Under the pieces are notes generated by a model that saw only the letters and a program-made list of their open reading frames with translations, was not told the DNA's origin and did not search any database. The translations under genes were made by a program, and so were the position numbers. Shown here piece by piece: positions 24,947-33,702 of a stretch of 64,000 bases of DNA (its first letter is position 1; each line of letters opens with the position of its first letter). This DNA is from Bradyrhizobium sp. SSBR45G. Its GTDB lineage: Bacteria; Pseudomonadota; Alphaproteobacteria; Rhizobiales; Xanthobacteraceae. The stretch covers positions 62,001-126,000 of the forward strand of contig NZ_BSCT01000011.1 of the NCBI RefSeq assembly GCF_030159255.1. Reading direction: 5' to 3'.

Positions 24947-27517
24947 TTGCACCAGCGCGCAAAAAAGCCACCAGCGCGGCGCAAGTTGCTACCTTCCGGC
25001 CTCGTGAGCGATGTCCTGCGTGAATCCATGTCGAAGCGTCCCATCACGGAGCCCGCTGCGGTGACCGACTGCAGCTTTCGTGGCCCCCGAACGGCGTACA
25101 CGCCCTCGCCCCGCATGCGGTCCCGCACGATGAGCCACGCTGCGCTCGCCCTGTGTGTCATGCTGGCCGCCGGCGCGATGATGCCGTCGCCCGCCGCCGC
25201 GCAGAGCTTCACCTACAACACGCGCCCGCCGAAGGCGCCGTCGCCGCGCGTCGCCAACGACAACCAGATGCTGGTCCAGGCGACCACCGTCGAATACGAC
25301 ACCAACAATTCGCGCGTGTCGGCGGTCGGCAACGTGCAACTGTTCTACAACGGCACCTCGGTCGAGGCCGACCGGGTGATCTACGACCAGAAGACCAAGC
25401 GGCTGCATGCGGAAGGCAACATCCGCATGACCGATGCCGACGGCAAGATCACCTATGCCAACAGCCTCGACCTGGCGGACGACTATCGCGACGGCTTCGT
25501 CGATTCGCTGCGGGTCGAGACCGAGGACCAGACGCGGATGGCGGCAACCCGCGCCGACCGTTCCAAGGGCAACACCACGGTGTTCGAGAACGGCGTCTAC
25601 ACCGCCTGCGCGCCGTGCCGGGACGATCCGAAGAAGCCGCCGCTGTGGCAGGTCAAGGGTGCGCGCATCATCCACGACCAGACCGAGAAGATGCTGTATT
25701 TCGAGAACGCCCAGCTCGAAATGTTCGGCGTCCCGCTCGCCTACATCCCGTATTTCTCGACGCCCGATCCGACGGTCAAGCGCAAGAGCGGCTTCCTGAT
25801 GCCGGGCTTCAGCCAGGCGACCGGCTACGGCGTCGGCGTCGACATTCCCTACTACTGGGCGATCGACGGGAGTTACGACGCGACCTTCACGCCGCGCCTC
25901 ACCTCCAAACAGGGCGTGCTGCTGCAGACCGAGTTCCGCCAGCGCCTGGACGGTGGCAGCTATCAGGTGCGCCTGTACGGCATCGACCAGCTCGATCGCA
26001 ACGCCTTCGCCGGCCAGCCCGGCGATCGCGAGCTCCGCGGCGGCATCGATACCAAGGGCCAGTTCGCGCTGTCGGACAAATGGACGTTCGGCTGGGACGG
26101 CGTCCTGCTGTCCGACTACACGTTCCTGTCGGACTACCGGCTCGCCCAGTACCGCGATCCGTACAACGCGTTCATGACCCTGCCGACGGAGGCGATCTCG
26201 CAGCTGTATCTGACCGGGGTCGGCAGCCGCAGCTTCTTCGACCTCCGGGCGATGCACTATCTGAGCTTCTCGGGCAACCAGCAGACGGTGCCGGTCGTCT
26301 ATCCGGTGCTCGATTATTCGAACGTGCTCGACACCGCCGTGCTCGGCGGCGAGTTCAGCTATAAGACGAATTTCGTCAATCTGAGCCGCGAGCAGGCGGC
26401 GTTCGATCCGATCACCACGACGGCCAGCACCACCGGCCTGTGCACCGCCCTGTCGGCCGATCCGGCGGCGCGTCTGCCGGCGCAGTGCCTGCTGCGCGCC
26501 ACACCCGGCACCTACACGCGCCTGAGTGCGCAAGCGGAGTGGCGGCGCTCATACACCGATCCCCTGGGCCAGATCTGGACGCCGTTCGCGATCCTGCGTG
26601 CGGACGCGATCAACGCCAACGTGACGGCGCAGCCCGGCGTCGGCAACTTCCTGCCGACCGGCGACACCCAGGCGCTGCGGCTGATGCCCACCCTGGGCCT
26701 CGAATATCGCTACCCGTTCATCAACGTGCAGTCGTGGGGAACGACGACAATCGAACCGATCGCGCAGGTCATGGTGCGGCCGAACGAGGCCTCGGCCGGC
26801 CGGCTGCCGAACGAGGACGCCCAGAGCCTGGTGTTCGACGCCAGCAACCTGTTCAGCGTCGACAAGTTCTCCGGCTATGGCCGCGTCGAGGGCGGCGGCC
26901 GCGCCAATGTCGGCGTCCAGGCGAGCACGCAGTTCGACCGCGGCGGTACCGTCAGCGGGCTGTTCGGCCAGTCCACCCAGCTGTTCGGGCTGAACTCGTA
27001 CGGCGTGCAGGACAGCAACAACACCGGCATCGGCTCCGGCCTCGACAAGACCGTCTCCGACTACGTGACGCGGGTAGATTACTCGCCGAACCGCACCTAT
27101 ACGCTCAGCATGCGCAGCCGGCTCGATCAGCAGAGCCTCAACGTCCAGCGCTTCGAAGCCGAGGGCAAGGTCAATTTCGACCGCTGGTCTGCCGCGCTGA
27201 CCTACGGCAACTACGCCGCCCAGCCGGCGATCGGATATCTCGACCGGCGCGAGGGCCTGCTCGGCAACGGCTCGGTCAAGGTGGCGCAGAACTGGGTGGT
27301 GTCCGGCGGCGCGCGGTGGGATCTGGTGGCCAACAAGATGAACCAGTATCTCGTCGGCGCCGGCTATGTCGACGATTGCTTCACCCTGGCCGCGAGCTAC
27401 GTCACCTCGTCCAACTACGCGGTTGCGGGTGCCGCGCCGCAGATCAACCAGACGGTCATGCTGACCCTGGGGCTGCGCACCATCGGCAACGTCTCGCTGC
27501 CCGTGCCGGTCAATTAG
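24947..27517 (+). CDS. lptD: LPS-assembly protein LptD
   Basis: The 856-residue protein has an OstA/LptA-like N-terminal domain (about 110-250; VEYDTNNSRVSAVGNVQLFYNG, ADRVIYDQKTKRLHAEGNI) and a large C-terminal LptD barrel (motifs YIPYFSTPDPTVKRKSGFLMP and later beta strands). It inserts lipopolysaccharide into the outer membrane with LptE. The TTG at 24947 has an excellent AAGGAG seven bases upstream; a Sec signal-like segment (AALALCVMLAAGAMMPSPAAA) then lies at residues 64-85, so a later Met (25115 or 25130) could instead be the true start. No lptG, surA or pdxA neighbours are present, unlike the usual alphaproteobacterial locus. Confidence 0.92.
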   Translation: MHQRAKKPPARRKLLPSGLVSDVLRESMSKRPITEPAAVTDCSFRGPRTAYTPSPRMRSRTMSHAALALCVMLAAGAMMPSPAAAQSFTYNTRPPKAPSPRVANDNQMLVQATTVEYDTNNSRVSAVGNVQLFYNGTSVEADRVIYDQKTKRLHAEGNIRMTDADGKITYANSLDLADDYRDGFVDSLRVETEDQTRMAATRADRSKGNTTVFENGVYTACAPCRDDPKKPPLWQVKGARIIHDQTEKMLYFENAQLEMFGVPLAYIPYFSTPDPTVKRKSGFLMPGFSQATGYGVGVDIPYYWAIDGSYDATFTPRLTSKQGVLLQTEFRQRLDGGSYQVRLYGIDQLDRNAFAGQPGDRELRGGIDTKGQFALSDKWTFGWDGVLLSDYTFLSDYRLAQYRDPYNAFMTLPTEAISQLYLTGVGSRSFFDLRAMHYLSFSGNQQTVPVVYPVLDYSNVLDTAVLGGEFSYKTNFVNLSREQAAFDPITTTASTTGLCTALSADPAARLPAQCLLRATPGTYTRLSAQAEWRRSYTDPLGQIWTPFAILRADAINANVTAQPGVGNFLPTGDTQALRLMPTLGLEYRYPFINVQSWGTTTIEPIAQVMVRPNEASAGRLPNEDAQSLVFDASNLFSVDKFSGYGRVEGGGRANVGVQASTQFDRGGTVSGLFGQSTQLFGLNSYGVQDSNNTGIGSGLDKTVSDYVTRVDYSPNRTYTLSMRSRLDQQSLNVQRFEAEGKVNFDRWSAALTYGNYAAQPAIGYLDRREGLLGNGSVKVAQNWVVSGGARWDLVANKMNQYLVGAGYVDDCFTLAASYVTSSNYAVAGAAPQINQTVMLTLGLRTIGNVSLPVPVN

Positions 27518-28701
27518 CGATCTCGGTGCCGCGTCGCATCCCACGCGACCGGCAGATTGAGCAGGCCGCGGAAGGCCCAGCCACCGATGCGGACCGGCGA
27601 GTCTTGCCGGAGCCGCAGACCCTGCAGCCGGGCGAACAGCGTCGGCAGCGCGACGTCGGCGATCATCGCGCGCGACGCCCAGGCGCCGGCGCAGAAATGC
27701 GGGCCGGCGCCGAAGGCGATGCTCTTTCCGACGTCGCGGCGGATGTCGAAGCGGTCGGGATCGGGGAAGTGGCTCTCGTCGCGATTGGCCGAGCCGAACA
27801 TCAGGAACACCCGCTCCTCCGGCTCGAAGGCGACATCGCGGATGCTCCAGGGTTTTGCGATGCGCCGCGGCGACATGCCGATCGGCGAGATCCAGCGCGC
27901 ATATTCCTCGAACACCTGCAGCCAGCGCACCTCGCCATTCATGGCGACGGCGAGTTGCTCCGGATGCGTCAGCAGCGCCCACACCGTGCCGGCGATCGCG
28001 TCGCGCGGCTCGTTCTGGCCGCCTGAAATGGCGAGCTTGATGTTGGCGCGGATGCTCTCCATCGGCATGCCCGAAGCGAGCATGACGCCGAGCAGGCTCT
28101 GATTGGGGGTCTTCTCCAGCACCGGCAGCATGTCGTCGATCGCGGCATCGATGCCCGATGTGGCGGCGTTGCAGCGCGCCTCGACCGCGGGGTCACCAGT
28201 GTAGTTGGCGATGCCGTCGATCATCGCCTGCGACCACGCGTTCATGTCCTCGAAGCGCATGCTGGTGAGGCCGGTGATCAGCTTCAGGCACTCGGCCGAG
28301 AACGGCAGCGCGAAGTCGCGGACGAGATCGACCTCGGCCGTGGGATCGAGCGCGTCGATCAGCCGGTCGGCATGGGACTGGAACTGCGCCAGCCAATTCA
28401 ACCGCACGGCCCGCGGCGACACCGCGGGCGCGATCGCCTGACGCTCGGCCAGATGCGCCGCGCCGTCCTTGCGCATCATGTTGTGGCCCATCAGCCGGTT
28501 CATCAGCCCCTGCGGCTGATGCGAGCTGAACACCTCGATCTGCTTCTCGGACACGAAGATGTCGTCGCGCCGGCACAGCAAGGTGCTGCCGAGCTGCGGC
28601 ACGAAGGCGATCGGCGCCTCTTTCCGCATCTGCGCCAGCGCCGGATAGGGATCGGCCCAGAACGCGGCCGTGTCGATGTCGAAATGCGGTGCGGTGCTCA
28701 C
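27514..28701 (-). CDS. Cytochrome P450
   Basis: The 395-residue protein has the heme-binding loop FGAGPHFCAGA (Cys thiolate), the ExxR motif in the K helix (EYAR in FEEYARW), and the RF segment of the meander (FPDPDRFDIRRD). The I-helix region reads SGGQNEPRD instead of the common AGxET, so the usual acid-alcohol pair is absent. The best start is GTG at 28701, preceded by GGGAGGAG; an in-frame ATG ten codons upstream lacks this. Soluble, single-domain; redox partners are not encoded nearby. Its stop overlaps the stop of lptD on the other strand by four bases. The substrate is unknown. Confidence 0.92.
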   Translation of the reverse strand: MSTAPHFDIDTAAFWADPYPALAQMRKEAPIAFVPQLGSTLLCRRDDIFVSEKQIEVFSSHQPQGLMNRLMGHNMMRKDGAAHLAERQAIAPAVSPRAVRLNWLAQFQSHADRLIDALDPTAEVDLVRDFALPFSAECLKLITGLTSMRFEDMNAWSQAMIDGIANYTGDPAVEARCNAATSGIDAAIDDMLPVLEKTPNQSLLGVMLASGMPMESIRANIKLAISGGQNEPRDAIAGTVWALLTHPEQLAVAMNGEVRWLQVFEEYARWISPIGMSPRRIAKPWSIRDVAFEPEERVFLMFGSANRDESHFPDPDRFDIRRDVGKSIAFGAGPHFCAGAWASRAMIADVALPTLFARLQGLRLRQDSPVRIGGWAFRGLLNLPVAWDATRHRDR

Positions 28702-28789
28702 GTCTGCTCCTCCCGAACGGGAGCGCAGCATAGGCCGGAGATGCCGAGACCGTCTGTCCCGGTGATGGGTGACAGACGGGATGCCGGCA

Positions 28790-29581
28790 TCAGTTCAGCG
28801 GCTGCGGCGCCGTCATCAGCCGCAAGGCAATCGCGAAAAGCTCGTTCTGCGAGGCGATGCCGAGCTTCTCATAGGCGCGCTTGCGATAGGTGAACACGGA
28901 GTTCAAGGCAATGCCGAGATCGCCCGCGATCGCCTCCGAGCTGAAGCCTTCGAGGATGCGGCGGCAGACGTCCTTCTCGCGCGCGGTCAGCACCGACAGC
29001 GGGCCGCCGGCTGCGAACAGCACTGCGAGCTTGTCGGCCGGATCGATCGCCGCGCCACGCTCCTGGCCATGGCGCGCGACGATGGCGCCGATCAGCGGCG
29101 CCGCAGCCGTGATGCGCTGCCGCTCGTCCGGCGCAAAGCCGCCTTGAGCGGCCGTGCGATAGAAGTTCACATAGGTGCAGTGATCGCCGACCCAGATCGC
29201 GGTGGCCGCCTTGTCGACGATCGCCGAATCCTCGAAGAACAGCTTGCGATAGCCCTTCGGATACATGCGGCGCGCGAAGTTCGGCAGCAGGATGGGTCGC
29301 GCCTCCGCGCGCTGGCGGAAGATCATGTCCCGGTTCGGATCGGCGCTGTAAAAATGCTCCGAATAGGCGGCGCCGAGGTCAGGCCCGATCGCGATGTTGC
29401 CGGCGCTGAGCAGGCAGCGCGCCGAGCGCTGGCTTTCGAAGGTGAACACCATGCAATGGCCGACATCGGCGACCGTGCGTAACGTGTCGATCAGAACGTC
29501 GGGAAACGATGGCCGGCCGATAGCCAGCACCAAGGCGCTCACGGCGCCCGACGCATCGACACCGGGCCCGATGGCCGCCAT
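28790..29581 (-). CDS. LuxR-family transcriptional regulator
   Basis: The 263-residue protein has a C-terminal GerE/LuxR helix-turn-helix (about 195-260: LTAREKDVCRRILEGFSSEAIAGDLGIALNSVFTYRKRAYEKLGI). The N-terminal 190 residues form an unassigned sensory domain, possibly GAF- or autoinducer-like, with YSADPNRDMIF and AIWVGDHCTYVNFYR stretches; it lacks a clear acyl-homoserine-lactone motif. The start at 29581 follows a GGGGAGG Shine-Dalgarno. It is divergent from the ABC binding-protein gene across about 175 bp and may control it or the downstream P450; that is inference. Confidence 0.9.
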   Translation of the reverse strand: MAAIGPGVDASGAVSALVLAIGRPSFPDVLIDTLRTVADVGHCMVFTFESQRSARCLLSAGNIAIGPDLGAAYSEHFYSADPNRDMIFRQRAEARPILLPNFARRMYPKGYRKLFFEDSAIVDKAATAIWVGDHCTYVNFYRTAAQGGFAPDERQRITAAAPLIGAIVARHGQERGAAIDPADKLAVLFAAGGPLSVLTAREKDVCRRILEGFSSEAIAGDLGIALNSVFTYRKRAYEKLGIASQNELFAIALRLMTAPQPLN

Positions 29582-29757
29582 GGTGGTCCTCCCCGGATGT
29601 TCTGTTTGTTCGAGCCTAGCAGCAACCCGCCCGGCCTGGAAGCGCCGCACGGCGTCACCAACCACGGGGACAGACGGGCGGCCGCGGCGCGGCTAACCTC
29701 CGCGGGTCGAAGTTCGGCCAGCCATGTGCCGGACACGCTGAATGGGGAGGAACCGCG

Positions 29758-30903
29758 ATGAGAGCCGCGCTCACTGCGCTCGGGATGGCTGCCATGCTGG
29801 CGCTGGGCACGGCCGCCCAGGCCGACATCAAGGTCGGTATCGTGGTGTCGGCGACCGGGCCGGGCTCGGCGCTCGGGCAGCCGCAGATCAAGGCGGTCGC
29901 CGCGCTGCCGAAGGAGATCGGCGGCGAGAAGATCGTCTACATCGCGCTTGATGACGAATCCGACAGCGTCAAGGGGCTGCAGAATGCGCGACGCCTCGTC
30001 ATCCAGGACGGCGTCGACGTCATCATCGGCTCGTCGCTGACGCCGGTGACCATGCCGATGCTCGACGTCGCGCTGGAAAGCCGGACGCCGCTGCTGTCGC
30101 TGGCGGCGTCGACCGCGATCGTGCAGCCGATGGACGACAAGCGCAAATGGGCGTTCAAGGTGGTGCCCAATGACGACATCATGGCCGCGGCGATGCTCAA
30201 ATACATCTCCAAGACGGGCGTGAAGACGCTCGGCTTCATCGGCGTCTCCGACGGCTATGGCGAGGGCTACTATCAGGAGGTGACGAAGCTGGCGCCGAAA
30301 CTTGGCATCACCGTCACCACCCACGAGGTCTATGCGCGCGGCGACACCAGCGTCACCGGCCAGGCGCTGAAGGTGATCGCGACCAATCCGGATGCGGTGT
30401 TCATCGCCTCGGCCGGCACGCCGGCGGTGCTGCCGCAGCAGGCGCTGCGCGAGCGCGGCTATGCCGGCAAGATCTTCCAGACTCATGGCGTGGCGACGCA
30501 GGAGTTCATCAAGCTCGGCAAGGAGAATGTCGAGGGCGCCATCTTCGCCGGCGAGGCCTTCTCGATCGCCGACGATCTCGCGCCCGAGGATCCATTCCGC
30601 CGCGCCAACGATGCCTTCGTGTCGGCCTACCAGGCCGCCAATGGCGACAAGCCGAACATTTTTGCCGCGCATCTCTGGGACACGGTGACGCTATTGAGAG
30701 GCGCGATCCCCGGCGCGCTGAAGGCGGCCAAGCCCGGCACGCCGGAGTTTCGCGCCGCGCTGCGCGACGAACTCGAGCGCGGCAAGGACGTCTATCTCAA
30801 CAACGGCCTCTCCACCATGAGCCCGACCGACCACAACGGCTACGACGAGCGCTCGGCGTTTTTGATCAAGGTCGAGGGCGGGAGATTCCGGCTGGTGAAG
30901 TAG
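29758..30903 (+). CDS. Branched-chain amino acid-type ABC substrate-binding protein (orphan)
   Basis: The 381-residue protein has a signal peptide (LTALGMAAMLALGTAAQA) and a type I periplasmic binding fold of the Peripla_BP_6/LivJ family: IKVGIVVSATGPGSALGQPQ at the start, GVDVIIGSSLTPVTMPM in the ligand lobe, and TVTLLRGAIPGALKAA near the end. It binds a small amphipathic ligand in the periplasm for an ABC importer, but no permease or ATPase genes are adjacent. A GGAGGAA Shine-Dalgarno precedes the ATG. Rhodopseudomonas and Bradyrhizobium carry many such orphans, some for aromatic acids; the ligand here cannot be told. Confidence 0.92.
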   Translation: MRAALTALGMAAMLALGTAAQADIKVGIVVSATGPGSALGQPQIKAVAALPKEIGGEKIVYIALDDESDSVKGLQNARRLVIQDGVDVIIGSSLTPVTMPMLDVALESRTPLLSLAASTAIVQPMDDKRKWAFKVVPNDDIMAAAMLKYISKTGVKTLGFIGVSDGYGEGYYQEVTKLAPKLGITVTTHEVYARGDTSVTGQALKVIATNPDAVFIASAGTPAVLPQQALRERGYAGKIFQTHGVATQEFIKLGKENVEGAIFAGEAFSIADDLAPEDPFRRANDAFVSAYQAANGDKPNIFAAHLWDTVTLLRGAIPGALKAAKPGTPEFRAALRDELERGKDVYLNNGLSTMSPTDHNGYDERSAFLIKVEGGRFRLVK

Positions 30904-30946
30904 TCAGGCTCTTGATCGGAAGTGCAGCCGCTGTCTGCCACACCGG

Positions 30947-31171
30947 CGGTGAGCTCCCCTCCCCCTTGCGGGGAGGGGTCGGGGGTGGGGGTCCACGAAT
31001 CCGACTTTCAATGATGTGCGATCGCGTGCGCGCGAGACATTCAACTCCTCGATGGACGACTCGATGCCCAAGCACCAAATCAAATCTGCCAAGCGCCGGT
31101 TTACAACTTAGGTCAGCGCCCGGAGACCCTCACCCCCGACCCCTCCCCGCAAGGGGGAGGGGAGCTCACCG
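30947..31171. repeat. Long inverted repeat element (225 bp)
   Basis: Two 47-bp arms (30947-30993 and 31125-31171) are reverse complements with one mismatch. They start CGGTGAGCTCCCCTCCCCCT and each arm also contains an internal hairpin (CCCCTCCCC/GGGGAGGGG). The 131-bp centre is unrelated and has no gene. It fills most of the 322-bp gap between convergent genes and probably ends both transcripts. BIME- or MITE-like. Confidence 0.9.
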
Positions 31172-31225
31172 TCAACGCGGCGGGAGCTCGACTCCAAAGG
31201 ACTTAGTGTTGGGACGTCCCCCGCC

Positions 31226-32860
31226 CTACGCCGACAGGCTCTCCGCTACTGCCGCCTTGCCCAGGATCATATCTGCCGCCTTGTCGCCGATCATCAGCGT
31301 CGCCGCGTTGAGGTTCGCCGAGATCATGCGCGGCATGATCGAGGCGTCGGCGACGCGCAGGCCTTGCAGGCCGTGGACGCGGAGCTGATCGTCGACCGTG
31401 GCCCAGGTGGACTCCGCCGGGCCCATGCGGCATGAGCAGCCGGGGTGGAAGGTGGTCGTGGCGCGTTGGACCGCGGCGGCCAGCAACTCGTCGTCGCTGT
31501 TCACCTTGGGACCGGGGAAGTCCTCATAGGCATAGTATGGCGCGAGCGGGGCCGACGCCAGCAGGCGCCGCGCCAGCTTCATGCCGGCGACGATGACGCG
31601 GCGGTCGAGCTCGGCGGTGAGATAGTTGGTCTGGATCAGCGGCTGATCGAACGGATCAGCGGAGCGGATGCGGACATAGCCGCGGCTCTCCGGGCGCTGC
31701 TGCCACGAGGCCACCGTCATGCCCGGCTGGTCCTCGAGCTGGCCCTGCACGCCCTCCTTGTAGCTCGCCGGCGTGAAGGTGAGCTGCAGGTCGGAGCTCT
31801 CGGCGGTCTCGCCGGAATGCCAGAAGCAGTACACCATGGTCGGCGACAGCGACAGGATGCCCTTCCGTGTCACCGCCCATTTCAGCGCTTCGCCCCACAG
31901 ATTGAGGCCGCGCGCGAGCTCGTTGATGGTCTTGATGTTCTTGACGCGCGCCACGGTGCGCGGCGCGTAATGGTCCTGCAGGCCCTCGCCGACGCTGGGC
32001 AGCGCGTGGCGCACCTCGATGCCGTGCTCCTGCAACAGCGCGGGCGCGCCGATGCCGGAGAGCTGCAGCAGCTGCGGCGAGTTGTAGGTGCCGCCCGACA
32101 GGATGACTTCCTTGCGCGCGCGCACCTCGACCGGCACGCCGCCGCGCCCGCCGCGATGATAACGCACGCCGACCGCGCGCTTGCCGTCGAACACGACACC
32201 GGTGGCATGCGCATGGGTGCGCACCTCGACGTTCGGCCGATTGGCGGCCGGGCGCAGGAACGCGGTCGCCGCCGAGACGCGGCGGCCCTTGTGGATGGTG
32301 CGCTGGGCGTAGGACACGCCCTCCTGGATCGCGCCATTGTAGTCGGGATTGCGCGGAATGCCGAGGCTGACTGCGCCCTCCATGAAGGCCTCGCACAGCG
32401 TGTCCTGCCACTCCATCGTCGTGACCTGCAGCTTGCCGTCGCGGCCGCGATACTGGTCGTCGCCGGCGCCGATCCGCTTCTCCATGCGCTTGAAGTGCGG
32501 CAGCACGTCGGAATAGCTCCAGCCGCGATTGCCCATCTGCGCCCAGGTGTCGAAATCCTGGTGCTGGCCGCGATTGTAGATGTGGCCATTGATCGAGGAC
32601 GAGCCGCCGAGCGTCTTGCCGCGCGGCGCATAGATGCTGCGCCCATTGGTGTAGGGGCCCGGCTCCTGCTGGTATCCCCAGTTGATGCTCTTCATGTAGA
32701 AGGTCTTGATGAAGCCGGCCGGCATATGGATGTAGGGATGCCAGTCGCGCGGACCGGCCTCCAGCACGCAGACCGTGACCGAGGGATCCTCGCTGAGGCG
32801 GCTGGCGATCACGCAGCCGGCGGAGCCGGCGCCCACGATCACATAGTCGAAAATATCCAT
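31226..32860 (-). CDS. GMC-family oxidoreductase (choline/alcohol dehydrogenase type)
   Basis: The 544-residue flavoprotein starts with an FAD-binding Rossmann motif VIVGAGSAGCVIASRLSED and carries the GMC signature 1 (PRGKTLGGSSSINGHIYNRG) and signature 2 region (GGTYNSPQLLQLSGIG). The C-terminal catalytic His lies in TTTFHPGCSCRMG and the second active-site residue is Asn in ISANLNAATLMIG. It oxidises an alcohol in the cytoplasm; similarity is to BetA-type choline dehydrogenases, but the lack of bet genes nearby leaves the substrate open. The nearest same-strand gene is a GNAT acetyltransferase upstream. Confidence 0.93.
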   Translation of the reverse strand: MDIFDYVIVGAGSAGCVIASRLSEDPSVTVCVLEAGPRDWHPYIHMPAGFIKTFYMKSINWGYQQEPGPYTNGRSIYAPRGKTLGGSSSINGHIYNRGQHQDFDTWAQMGNRGWSYSDVLPHFKRMEKRIGAGDDQYRGRDGKLQVTTMEWQDTLCEAFMEGAVSLGIPRNPDYNGAIQEGVSYAQRTIHKGRRVSAATAFLRPAANRPNVEVRTHAHATGVVFDGKRAVGVRYHRGGRGGVPVEVRARKEVILSGGTYNSPQLLQLSGIGAPALLQEHGIEVRHALPSVGEGLQDHYAPRTVARVKNIKTINELARGLNLWGEALKWAVTRKGILSLSPTMVYCFWHSGETAESSDLQLTFTPASYKEGVQGQLEDQPGMTVASWQQRPESRGYVRIRSADPFDQPLIQTNYLTAELDRRVIVAGMKLARRLLASAPLAPYYAYEDFPGPKVNSDDELLAAAVQRATTTFHPGCSCRMGPAESTWATVDDQLRVHGLQGLRVADASIMPRMISANLNAATLMIGDKAADMILGKAAVAESLSA

Positions 32861-32922
32861 CTCGTCTGTCGTCCCGGTCTCATCATCCTGGCCGCTTCGC
32901 GCAGCAAGGGCCCATAGCGCGA

Positions 32923-33516
32923 TCAGCGCGGCTTGTCATTCAATTGGTAGTCGAGATGCGCCCTCACGGTCGGCCATTCCGCCGCGGTGATGCTGTAGAC
33001 GACGGTATCCCGCAGCGTGCCATTGGGCGCAATCTGGTGGCTGCGCAGAATGCCGTCCTGCTTGGCGCCGAGCCGCTCGATGGCGCGCCGGCTCTGGTGG
33101 TTGAAGAAATGGGTGCGGAATTCGACCGCGATGCAGTCCATCGCCTCGAAGGCGTGCGCCAGCAGCAGCCGCTTGCACTGGGTGTTGAGCGCGCTGCGCT
33201 GCACCCGCTTCGCATACCAGGTCGAGCCGATCTCGACGCGGCGGTTGGCGGCATCGACGTTCATGTAGGTGGTCATGCCGGCGACCTTGCCGTCGGCGTC
33301 GAGCACCGTGAACGGCAGCATGCTCCCCGCGGCGAGCAGGCCGAGCCTGCGCTCGATCTCCCTGGCCATGGTCTCGGGTTTCGGAACTGCCGTGTACCAC
33401 AGGTTCCACAATTCGCCGTCGCGGACGGCCTCGACCAGCGCGTCGTGATGGTCCGGTGACAGCGGCGCAAGGCTGGCATGCGGGCCACTGAGGGTGACTG
33501 GTTCGAGAAAGGGCAT
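32923..33516 (-). CDS. GNAT-family N-acetyltransferase (RimJ/RimL-like)
   Basis: The 197-residue protein fits Acetyltransf_3 proteins: an N-terminal VTLSGPHASLAPLSPDHHDALVEA, a central strand pair VAGMTTYMNVDAANRRVEIGSTWY, the acetyl-CoA-binding stretch around VQRSALNTQCKRLLLAHAFE, and FNHQSRRAIERLGAKQDGILR. It transfers acetyl from acetyl-CoA to an amine; the target may be a protein N-terminus or small molecule. The start at 33516 is set by an AAGGAG Shine-Dalgarno; the open frame runs 13 codons further into a repeat. Confidence 0.93.
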   Translation of the reverse strand: MPFLEPVTLSGPHASLAPLSPDHHDALVEAVRDGELWNLWYTAVPKPETMAREIERRLGLLAAGSMLPFTVLDADGKVAGMTTYMNVDAANRRVEIGSTWYAKRVQRSALNTQCKRLLLAHAFEAMDCIAVEFRTHFFNHQSRRAIERLGAKQDGILRSHQIAPNGTLRDTVVYSITAAEWPTVRAHLDYQLNDKPR

Positions 33517-33530
33517 CTGACACTCCTTCC

Positions 33531-33633
33531 CCTCATCCTGAGGAGCAGCGCGCAAGCGCTGCGTCTCGAAGGATGAGGCCGTAACCGGGGCCTCATGGTT
33601 CGAGACGCGCCTGCGGCGCTCCTCACCATGAGG
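33531..33633. repeat. Double-hairpin interspersed repeat, family C, copy 1
   Basis: Two consecutive hairpins, CCTCATCCT...AGGATGAGG (33531-33578) and CCTCATGGT...ACCATGAGG (33591-33633), share loops with the words GTCTCGAA and TTCGAGACGCGC. The same arrangement recurs at 58831-58966. It lies just upstream of the GNAT start, so its left edge abuts the ribosome binding site. Confidence 0.85.
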
Positions 33634-33702
33634 AGCAATTGCGAGAACGGTCTACGTTGGTCGTTATCATCCGCGCCGCGTTATGACGATGCCCAGCTGT
33701 CC

